A DNA stretch of 5,682 nucleotides from assembly GCA_003152955.1 (NCBI GenBank), contig PMBQ01000218.1, forward strand, positions 1 through 5,682, given 5' to 3'. The stretch is from Candidatus Bathyarchaeota archaeon. Lineage in GTDB: Archaea > Thermoproteota > Bathyarchaeia > 40CM-2-53-6 > FEN-987. The position numbers were made by a program, and so were the translations under genes. The notes under the pieces are model-generated. The model did no database searches and was not told the origin of the DNA. It saw nothing but the letters and a program-made list of their open reading frames with translations. This document shows positions 1 through 4,810 of this stretch, piece by piece. Within the stretch, counting starts at the first letter, position 1; every line of letters begins with the position of its first letter.

Positions 1-281
1 TGTAGTCTATCGAACTCGGCGAGCCTACGCGCAATCGCCAAGTTAGCTGCGCCTTTGCTTCGATTGCAGGAGGCGTGGGTCAGAGCGAAATTGTTCTCCG
101 CATCAAGTCCATCTTCGACCAAAGGATCAATGTGGTCAATGTCGATTTGACCCTTCTGAAGCACGAAGTCAATTGTTTTGTCACAGATGAAACACTTCCT
201 TGATTGCCGACTCAAAAGTTTCTGCTCAAGTGTAGCGCGTTGTTCAGCGTCAAGGCTGGCAAGGTATTGAGACCGGGCCAT
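1..281 (-). CDS. HNH endonuclease, N-terminal part (runs off left edge)
   Basis: The frame is open from ATG 281 to the window edge (93 full codons, no stop), so only the N-terminus is present. It shows a complete HNH/zinc-knuckle module very near the start: C30-x2-C33, then D49-H50 in 'DIDHIDPL', N64 in 'ENNFALTH', and H69-x2-C72 followed by 'NRSKG'. In the HNH family this beta-beta-alpha-metal fold binds a divalent metal and cuts DNA, with the histidine of the DH pair as general base. The position at the extreme N-terminus suggests further domains follow outside the window. The start is supported by AAAGGA at 291..296, nine bases upstream. It lies inside the end of the preceding HNH gene (32-nt overlap in a different frame), so the two may be translationally coupled. 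HNH assignment is firm; substrate and role are unknown. Confidence 0.88.
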   Translation of the reverse strand, partial: MARSQYLASLDAEQRATLEQKLLSRQSRKCFICDKTIDFVLQKGQIDIDHIDPLVEDGLDAENNFALTHASCNRSKGAANLAIARRLAEFDRL

Positions 282-654
282 TGATTATCGTCCTTTCAAA
301 TTGCCCTGGGAAGGCAGGATGTGGAACAGCTTGCCGGAGGTGTGGTCCTTTAATCTTGTCTGACTTCTGCAGATTGTGACGAGCGCAGAGAATGCGAACA
401 TTGTCGGGCGTCATGTTCGTGCCGCCACGCGAGTAAGGCAAGTCGTGATCGAATTGCAGCTCGTCGGGTGCTTCACAAATCACGCAAGGGCCTTTGTCAC
501 GCGCTCAGACGGCTTGCTTCACGTCACTCGGAATCAATCGACTGCGCTTGCGTAGGGAGAGCCGAGACTCTTGTCGAAGAGCTAGAAGAGAGACATCAGC
601 ATTGGTGTTCCGCCCATGCATGGGCTTAAGACGCGGCTTGTCCTCAAAAAGCAT
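250..654 (-). pseudogene. Small HNH endonuclease interrupted by in-frame TGA
   Basis: A single reading frame from ATG 654 to TGA 250..252 encodes about 134 residues but carries one internal TGA at 505..507 (codon 50). Upstream is a basic leader (about residues 27-49, many Arg/Lys) ending 'SDVKQAV'. Downstream come 'ARDKGPCVIC' (C57-x2-C60), 'FDHDLPYSRGGTN' (D69-H70), N85, and 'CARHNLQKSDK' (C90-x2-H93). This matches the common phage/prophage-type HNH layout, in which 'V-W-x-R-D-x-G-x-C' precedes the knuckle. The stop sits exactly on the expected Trp, so TGG to TGA is the simplest change. The frame is otherwise intact on both sides, suggesting a recent nonsense mutation. The start is uncertain, since no good Shine-Dalgarno precedes ATG 654. 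GTG 483 would yield only the part after C57. Its 3' end overlaps the next HNH gene by 32 nt. Confidence 0.82.
291..296 (-). promoter_or_regulatory. Ribosome binding site inside upstream HNH gene
   Basis: AAAGGA on the minus strand lies nine bases before ATG 281. It is embedded in the coding frame of the preceding HNH gene. It fixes the start of the downstream HNH gene and would allow that gene to be translated even though the upstream gene is interrupted by a stop. Confidence 0.6.
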
Positions 655-661
655 TTGTCCG

Positions 662-706
662 CAATTCTGTTAGCAACACTTTGTCAGGCTTGCTAAATGA
701 GGCCTT
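662..706 (-). repeat. Duplicated intergenic element, copy 1
   Basis: This 45-bp segment aligns with 3517..3560 in the same orientation at about 33 of 45 columns, including an exact 15-bp core (minus strand TTGCTAACAGAATTG, 662..676). Both copies also carry a second, weaker copy of the core motif exactly 14 bp away on the plus strand (TGTTAGC at 668..674, TGTCAGG at 682..688). Copy 1 also contains the inverted pair TTAGCAA (670..676) and TTGCTAA (690..696). It lies immediately upstream of the interrupted HNH gene (core 8 nt from ATG 654), so an operator or leader element is plausible. A recombination site flanking the three-gene block is the alternative. Confidence 0.6.
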
Positions 707-836
707 GAATGCTCACTTTGGATTAAAATAAGCTCTCGTCCCCCCGGCTGGCCACACTGTTGGCAAGAGGCTTAGAATTCGGTCCCCGCGAATCGCCAGC
801 GCCATGTCAACAGCAGGATCAATAATTAACGATCAA
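707..836. other. Intergenic region, no gene seen
   Basis: Together with copy 1 of the repeat, this forms the 182-bp gap between the HEPN-like gene and the HNH genes. I see no open frame of note and no T-tailed hairpin terminator. A consensus TTGACA occurs on the minus strand near 804..809 but has no convincing -10 box at the right distance. A direct repeat GATCAAT occurs at 817..823 and 831..837, 14 bp apart, overlapping the stop codon of the HEPN-like gene. Confidence 0.4.
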
Positions 837-1508
837 TCAGCCGCTAACTAACTGCGTATGAGGAGCGAGGTGATCCACTGTCAATTTACGGATGCCCTTG
901 ATCAGGTTGATGACATCGTCAAGCTCGAACTCCTCCCATGACGCGTGAAGCGCGGCATTTCGAAGACCTGCGTAATATTTGAGCTTCTTGGCTTCTGGGG
1001 CCGACAGGACACCAGCAGATTTGAGTCCATTAATTCTAGATTCGGCATTCTCTGATTTGTCTAGCTGGTTGCGAGCCGCCAATCGTTTCATTGTATCCTC
1101 GAAGACTGCAGTAGCGATCACTGATGCTTCGGCTTTCCTTCCTTGGTGAGCGTATTGTTCAGCGTGTTCAAGAAACCCCTTGAGGTCGTCAACTCTGACC
1201 TCCTCTTCCACCCTGACTAGATAACCTTTCCTGATTGCGTCGCGCAATTGGCGGAGGAATCCAATCATCTCTTGAATTTGGCCACACCAAATGCCACCCT
1301 GGCGCTTGCTTCGACGCACTATGTCCACGGCTTCGCCATAGAAGAACTTGTCAAGTGCAGTCATGCCTTGCACCAAAGTGACAACACTGGAAAACCAATA
1401 TTGACACTCCGCCGTGTACTCGAACTCTAGAATCGCACGGCCGGAGAATTTCTTACCACGATTGATGAGAACGGTAATTCTTCGACCATAATTCTGGTTC
1501 TTGCTCAT
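837..1508 (-). CDS. HEPN-like domain protein (R-x4-H), putative RNase
   Basis: This is a 223-aa soluble protein. The C-terminal half (about 108-215) reads 'GFLEHAEQYAHQGRKAEASV', then 'VFEDTMKRLA', then 'YYAGLRNAALHASWEEFELDDV'. I recognise this as the pattern of uncharacterised proteins with a helical HEPN-like C-terminus. R183-x4-H188 (RNAALH) matches the R-x4-6-H active-site motif of HEPN ribonucleases, though no nuclease activity is shown. The N-terminal half (about 1-100) is helical and unassigned. I chose ATG 1508, because 'MSKNQNYGRRITVLINRGKK' resembles the usual start of this family and AGGG lies a few bases upstream. ATG 1553 would add 15 residues but has no visible ribosome binding site. 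It is the last gene of a three-gene block, about 40-85 nt after the DUF429-like gene. HEPN RNases are common effectors in abortive infection and toxin-antitoxin systems; the role here is inferred. Confidence 0.72.
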   Translation of the reverse strand: MSKNQNYGRRITVLINRGKKFSGRAILEFEYTAECQYWFSSVVTLVQGMTALDKFFYGEAVDIVRRSKRQGGIWCGQIQEMIGFLRQLRDAIRKGYLVRVEEEVRVDDLKGFLEHAEQYAHQGRKAEASVIATAVFEDTMKRLAARNQLDKSENAESRINGLKSAGVLSAPEAKKLKYYAGLRNAALHASWEEFELDDVINLIKGIRKLTVDHLAPHTQLVSG

Positions 1509-1592
1509 GTGTATGCCCTGAGAGATCAAAGCGTAGGTTCGGTCGCTGATCATGCAAAAGCGACTGACTTGGCGATCGACAAGAACTTGGAT

Positions 1593-2525
1593 CTAGCAGC
1601 AGCCGAGAATCCAGCCTTCCTCTTCAATGCATCGCTGGAGCTCTAAGTCAGTTAAATTGTGGGGAGTGTCAAAGCTTTCACCCAGAGCGTCTTGCCGGTC
1701 AAGTGATGCCGCCCAATTACACATGCATCTCACTTGGGCCTGATCACGGACGAGATTTGGTTGGGCCATCATCACAGTAGTGACATCTTGATTGACAATA
1801 CCTGGCCACATTTCAGCGTGCAAAATAAACGGTCCGACTGGAAGCGAAGGACGAGGCGAGAAACCTGTTTCGAAAGGCCACACCCTGCTATGTTCGACTA
1901 GCGGCAGTGCGGTTCGAAGGGACTTGACACGAGGTATTCCTACTAAGGCTTGACTTCCCACAGAACCCGGCCCATAGAGTTTCCAGACTTCTTGGACTCC
2001 ATGAATTCTCATCTCTGTCACCCGGAGCCTCTCAAGTTTCCTTCCTGTCAAGGTAATGAAGGGAAAAGTCGGGGCATGAGATCGTAGCCATTTGCTTGCC
2101 TGATTTGTGGGACAATTCCAGAAAGGCCCCCCTCGGTTCCCACCAACCTCACGGTTGACTCTCGAAGCGATTTCAAAGCGATTGCTATTGTTACTGTCAT
2201 CGTCTTCCACCATGTTGCTCAAATGTTCCCAAGTTCTTCGCCAAGGCTGCTGAAGGCTGTCAGCAGAAAGGCATTGACAGAAACCGGCGGGATAACCATA
2301 CGGGAAATCAAATCCAACGAGCACACGAAGTTTGGCTCTTACATAACTCGAAAGCACTTCTAACAGGTGGGCGTAGACATCGCTCCTGGTACGATGGTAC
2401 GATGCTTTCACCTCGTTGGGTGGACACATCTCTGCAACCCAGACAGAATCCGGAGCTGGATGTGGAGGCCCCGGCGCATTTCTCGAGCTCCAGTCAACGA
2501 ACACATATGCATCAAAAAGCGACAT
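1593..2525 (-). CDS. DUF429-like 'VDWS' protein (RNase H-fold-like)
   Basis: This is a 310-aa protein beginning 'MSLFDAYVFVDWSSRN'. Landmarks in order are D11-W-S, 'VLVGFDFPYGYPAGF' (69-82), 'NNSNRFEIASRVN' (112-124), 'GPFWNCP' (133-139), 'WKLYGPGSVGSQALVGIP' (181-198), 'RVWPFETGF' (214-222), 'AEMWPG' (237-242) and 'EEEGWILG' (301-308). I recognise the family: bacterial proteins of about 300 aa, often labelled 'molybdopterin-guanine dinucleotide synthesis' without solid support, and resembling DUF429 predicted RNase H-like proteins. D11, D73 and E238 sit where an acidic RNase H-like site would be expected; that is inference. The start at ATG 2525 is fixed by AGGAAGG five bases upstream (2531..2537). 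The GTG at 2561 is less likely. It lies in the middle of the three-gene block, 49 nt after its neighbour. Nothing nearby suggests molybdenum cofactor synthesis. Confidence 0.7.
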   Translation of the reverse strand: MSLFDAYVFVDWSSRNAPGPPHPAPDSVWVAEMCPPNEVKASYHRTRSDVYAHLLEVLSSYVRAKLRVLVGFDFPYGYPAGFCQCLSADSLQQPWRRTWEHLSNMVEDDDSNNSNRFEIASRVNREVGGNRGGPFWNCPTNQASKWLRSHAPTFPFITLTGRKLERLRVTEMRIHGVQEVWKLYGPGSVGSQALVGIPRVKSLRTALPLVEHSRVWPFETGFSPRPSLPVGPFILHAEMWPGIVNQDVTTVMMAQPNLVRDQAQVRCMCNWAASLDRQDALGESFDTPHNLTDLELQRCIEEEGWILGCC

Positions 2526-2530
2526 ATAAC

Positions 2531-2537
2531 CCTTCCT
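2531..2537 (-). promoter_or_regulatory. Strong ribosome binding site deciding start at 2525
   Basis: AGGAAGG on the minus strand lies five bases before ATG 2525. It supports that start over the GTG at 2561, which would add 12 residues with no family resemblance. Confidence 0.65.
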
Positions 2538-2574
2538 ACGATCCGCTTGACCACCGCGCACTCATGGGCAGCGA

Positions 2575-3282
2575 TCATGTTGAACGAAGCCCTGCATCGG
2601 CTAACATTTCCCGCTGCACAGGTTGCACCTCAATGAGGCTATGTTGCTCGATCAAAAGTATCGCGTTGTCAATCATCTTCGGAATCGACGTGTTCCATCC
2701 GGTGTCCAGATGGACGCTCCATTCGTCAGGCATCAATAAGATTTCAAACGTTAGGTCGACTATCTCGATGTACTTATCAATCGACTCATCGTGGTTTCCA
2801 TAGAAGAAATGTAACGAGTTCCTCCTATCCATCGGTGTGAGAATGTTGGGGAACAAAAAGTGTAGCATCTTTGAGTTTGAGACTAACTTACTGTGCGACT
2901 TCATCAGGCAGAGTCTCGTGTAGATGCTTCGAAGCTGCTTGAACGAGGCATTTGATCGAATATCCCCACCATTGATAAAAAGTCTCTCAAATGTTTGCAG
3001 CTCATTCACTGTTGAAAGCAGATTGTCCTTGAAGTCGTCAAAATACTTCATCTTGGCTGCACGGCTGTTCATGTCCCAGGCCACAAGAGTCGCATATAGC
3101 ATTTCAATGTTGTAATCCTGGCCTAGAAAGGATGCCACGCTATCTGCCTGACTTCGCAGTTCGAATACCCGGCGGTAGAAATATAGATCAGGTCCCCTTC
3201 TGTACCTTCGGTTGATCTCCGAGATGCCCACCCGGAGCTTATCCACGATGGAGGAAAGCTTTTGTTGGCGACACTGAATCAT
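2575..3282 (-). CDS. Uncharacterised 235-aa protein
   Basis: The function is not recognised. It is a soluble, helix-rich protein of 235 residues with no signal peptide or membrane segment. Conserved-looking stretches are 'YFYRRVFELRS' (34-44), 'MLYATLVAWDMNSRAAKM' (61-78) followed by 'FDDFKDNL' (81-88), and 'SKLVSNSKMLHFLFP' (131-145) running into 'MDRRNSLHFFYGN' (151-163). I have seen this 'WxMNSRxAKM...SKLVxNSKxLH...PMDR' pattern in hypothetical proteins of accessory regions, but cannot attach a domain name or activity. ATG 3282 is chosen because AGGGA lies five bases upstream (3288..3292). The frame remains open upstream to TTG 3342, but those 20 residues have no good start. It is the first gene of the block, 49 nt before the DUF429-like gene, and is preceded by a long leader containing copy 2 of the duplicated element. 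Confidence 0.72.
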   Translation of the reverse strand: MIQCRQQKLSSIVDKLRVGISEINRRYRRGPDLYFYRRVFELRSQADSVASFLGQDYNIEMLYATLVAWDMNSRAAKMKYFDDFKDNLLSTVNELQTFERLFINGGDIRSNASFKQLRSIYTRLCLMKSHSKLVSNSKMLHFLFPNILTPMDRRNSLHFFYGNHDESIDKYIEIVDLTFEILLMPDEWSVHLDTGWNTSIPKMIDNAILLIEQHSLIEVQPVQREMLADAGLRST

Positions 3283-3516
3283 CGGGGTCCCTATGATGGG
3301 TGTGGAGTGGCAACATGTGACACCATTGAAATTGCACACCAACTACGGCAAAGTCAATCCTCTATATTGGTGAGTGGGACCTGAATTTTAGAGCTGTCAG
3401 AGTTGTTTGTCTCGTCTCATGAACAGACTCTTTTAACTATGCTCATTATGACGAAGTCAGGACAGCGCTATTAATGCGAGGTGTTGCGGGCGAGCCCAGC
3501 GAGAGGACTATGTTGA
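3283..3516. other. Leader region upstream of the three-gene block
   Basis: I see no gene here. On the minus strand this is the upstream region of the gene starting at 3282. A TTGACT hexamer (3351..3356) has no good -10 partner, and a CATAAT hexamer further upstream (near 3446..3451) has no good -35. No promoter can be assigned with confidence, although transcription of the block probably begins in this region. Confidence 0.3.
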
Positions 3517-3560
3517 CAATTCTGTTAGCAAGCCATTGTTAGCTACCTAAAAAGGAGCTT
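3517..3560 (-). repeat. Duplicated intergenic element, copy 2
   Basis: This is the partner of 662..706 in the same orientation. It has the exact 15-bp core (3517..3531) and a second perfect TGTTAGC on the plus strand 14 bp from the first (3523..3529 and 3537..3543), the same spacing as in copy 1. It lies about 235 nt upstream of the first gene of the three-gene block, whereas copy 1 lies after that block. The two copies therefore bracket the block. Confidence 0.6.
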
Positions 3561-3587
3561 CTAGAGGTCAGAACGGGCCATGCCTCA

Positions 3588-3649
3588 TGAGGACCTCCGG
3601 CTACCTAGGCCGGAGGCTGGGGATTGATTTCCCCAATCCTCGGGTTTTT
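3588..3649 (+). ncRNA. Possible structured RNA: three-way-junction-like fold with T-tract
   Basis: On the plus strand an outer helix GAGGA (3589..3593) with TCCTC (3637..3641) can enclose two hairpins. The first is a perfect 8-bp stem CCTCCGGC/GCCGGAGG (3594..3601 with 3609..3616) with a 7-nt loop. The second is GGGGA/TCCCC (3619..3623 with 3630..3634). GGATTG/CAATCC (3621..3626 with 3634..3639) is an alternative to the second hairpin. GGGTTTTT (3642..3649) follows, as at an intrinsic terminator. A plus-strand small RNA end or terminator is possible, but no plus-strand gene or promoter is visible. On the minus strand the helices could act as a 3' structure after the TIR-like gene, though without a T-tail. 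No known RNA family is recognised. Confidence 0.4.
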
Positions 3650-3776
3650 CAAACAAGCGCAGCATGGAACAAGAATGACGGATTCTGATAGAAACTTCAA
3701 TAGGACATACCAATTGAGCGAGTGTCGTGGTTTGTGTTGTTTTGCGTTCGCTTTTGCCGCCCTTGGGCTGATTGGA

Positions 3777-4457
3777 TCACAACGCCTCTGTACCCTTGGT
3801 GTAATAGCGAGCGCCCCGAGTCTTGCCTCGTACGTCGAAATCGGTGCCGATCATTGGACCCACGACGACTCTTGCCATATCTACTGATACTCCAAGAAGC
3901 TGAGCTATATCGACGACTCGAAGGCCTTCCGACTGTTCGACTAACTTCTTGGCCTGAGCACGTAGAACAATTAGTTGATTTTCCACATCGTGAGTAGGCT
4001 GGACGGGAACTTCTTGGGCTAAGAGCCTGCTGATTCCTTCGCCTAAAGAAGTGAATGAGTTGTACTGAATTCTGTCGATTCCCCTAAGGTCGGCAGGCAC
4101 TTCCTCTATTGGTGTTTTTGAGGGATCAATAGCGATGTAGGCTTTTTCATTAAGTCCGAACGCAAGCCCAAGTTCGAGAGTGACGTTTGGATTCCATCCG
4201 GAGATATCGTAGATGCCGAATCGAGATGAGCGAATGAAATCTACAATCTTCTAAAGAATATGAAGATTGGTTATCTTCTCGTCGGCAAAAACAAACTTCA
4301 CGTTGAATGCTTTCTCAAGCTCAGTGTAGACCTTTCTATAGTCCGCCCTATCGTAAAGACGATAGGAATAGGCTACGAAAATTAACCTGGGGTCCCGTCT
4401 CGGATTTGGAATCCCTGTGGCAAGAATGGATGGGGTGAGATTCGTTGCATCTGTCAT
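3777..4457 (-). pseudogene. TIR-like protein with C-terminal winged helix, interrupted by in-frame TAG
   Basis: One continuous frame from ATG 4457 to TGA 3777..3779 would encode about 226 residues, with a single TAG at 4251..4253 (codon 69). The N-terminal part (25-118) has 'LIFVAYSYRLYD', 'FADEKITNLHIL', the stop, then 'KIVDFIRSSRFGIYDISGWN' and 'PNVTLELGLAFGL'. This is the layout of TIR/nucleoside deoxyribosyltransferase-fold (STALD/TIR-like) proteins, in which the Glu of 'NxxxELG' is catalytic (here E95). Such domains cleave NAD or related nucleotides in antiphage systems. Residues about 178-222 ('LRVVDIAQLLGVS' to 'GARYYTKG') look like a winged helix-turn-helix. The start is certain: AAGGAG lies seven bases upstream. 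The stop falls between the two halves of the domain; CAG to TAG (Gln) is the likeliest change. The first 68 residues alone lack the catalytic Glu. The protein is inactive unless the stop is read through. Confidence 0.8.
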
Positions 4458-4464
4458 TTACGGT

Positions 4465-4470
4465 CTCCTT
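4465..4470 (-). promoter_or_regulatory. Strong ribosome binding site of the TIR-like gene
   Basis: AAGGAG on the minus strand lies seven bases before ATG 4457. This near-ideal initiation site shows that the gene was translated in the recent past, or still is, despite the internal TAG. Confidence 0.75.
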
Positions 4471-4501
4471 AGAATGTGCCGCGGCAAGACAATGACGCAT
4501 T

Positions 4502-4551
4502 CGTAGCGTAACTACGTAATATTGCCTGTGGGCCTAGCCTGGTTCCCACAG
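4502..4551 (-). promoter_or_regulatory. Two inverted repeats upstream of the TIR-like gene, possible operators
   Basis: CGTAG (4502..4506) and CTACG (4512..4516) form an inverted repeat with a 5-nt centre. CTGTGGG (4526..4532) and CCCACAG (4545..4551) form a 7-bp one with a 12-nt centre, and CCCACAGTGGG (4545..4555) is itself nearly palindromic. They lie 45-95 bp before ATG 4457, where a promoter/operator would be expected. No consensus -35/-10 pair can be named. The C-terminal winged helix of the TIR-like protein could bind here, but that is a guess. Confidence 0.4.
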
Positions 4552-4810
4552 TGGGTTGATAGTGGCCAAGTCATCATCCTATGAGCAGCGCGCGCGGTCT
4601 CGAATACCGTAGGCCTCCGCAGTAAACCCGATTACAATTGAGCCAATAGGCTCAGGGTCCCTTCAGTTGAAGGCTTCTTCAACCAACTTACCTCCGGTTG
4701 AAACACAATGTGACCGTACGACATCCAGCCCCAAATGGGTACGTTCGGTATCCTACCAAGGATGAGGCTCTGAGATACAATTCCGAGGTTGCCAAGCGTT
4801 CAGATTCAGC
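4552..4810. other. Gene-free interval between dGTPase-like and TIR-like genes
   Basis: With the leader of the TIR-like gene this makes a 353-bp stretch without a convincing gene. A 30-codon minus-strand frame (4632..4724, ATG to TAA) is present but has no ribosome binding site and no family resemblance. The notable content is the cluster of inverted repeats at 4639..4702. A further small hairpin ATCCT/AGGAT lies near 4750..4763. Confidence 0.4.
4639..4702. repeat. Cluster of overlapping inverted repeats (alternative hairpins)
   Basis: Four pairings are packed into 64 bp: TGAGCC/GGCTCA (4639..4644 with 4649..4654, 4-nt loop); CTTCA/TGAAG (4661..4665 with 4668..4672); GTTGAAG/CTTCAAC (4666..4672 with 4677..4683, 4-nt loop); and TTCAACC/GGTTGAA (4678..4684 with 4696..4702, 11-nt loop). 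The last three share arms, so they exclude one another, as in an attenuator or a repeated operator. The cluster lies about 110-170 bp downstream of the dGTPase-like stop codon, so it could also be a 3' structure of that transcript. No T-tract follows on the minus strand. Confidence 0.5.

Noticed and set aside
505..507. TGA read as Trp by a variant genetic code, or as selenocysteine
   Set aside because: Other genes in the window end in TGA and use TGG for Trp, so a variant code does not fit. The residue expected is Trp in an HNH protein, not a selenoprotein position.
1509..1553. Earlier start (ATG 1553) for the HEPN-like protein
   Set aside because: No ribosome binding site is visible. The residues from ATG 1508 fit the expected N-terminus better, though the longer form cannot be excluded.
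3283..3342. N-terminal extension of the 235-aa protein to TTG 3342
   Set aside because: The extra 20 residues start at TTG without a good ribosome binding site, while ATG 3282 has AGGGA five bases upstream.
662..3560. Integron attC sites flanking gene cassettes
   Set aside because: The duplicated element contains GTTAGC-type ends but does not match the RYYYAAC/GTTRRRY consensus, lacks the long attC palindrome, and no integrase gene is present.
3624..3997. Two overlapping plus-strand frames at 3624..3887 and 3722..3997
   Set aside because: Most of their length is antisense to the TIR-like gene. The protein sequence is low in recognisable motifs and no start signal is evident.
4594..4608. tRNA T-arm-like sequence (GGTCTCGAATACC)
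   Set aside because: No acceptor stem, D-arm or anticodon arm can be built around it.
4632..4724. 30-codon minus-strand open frame in the intergenic gap
   Set aside because: There is no ribosome binding site, the start lies in a palindrome-rich region, and the peptide resembles nothing I know.
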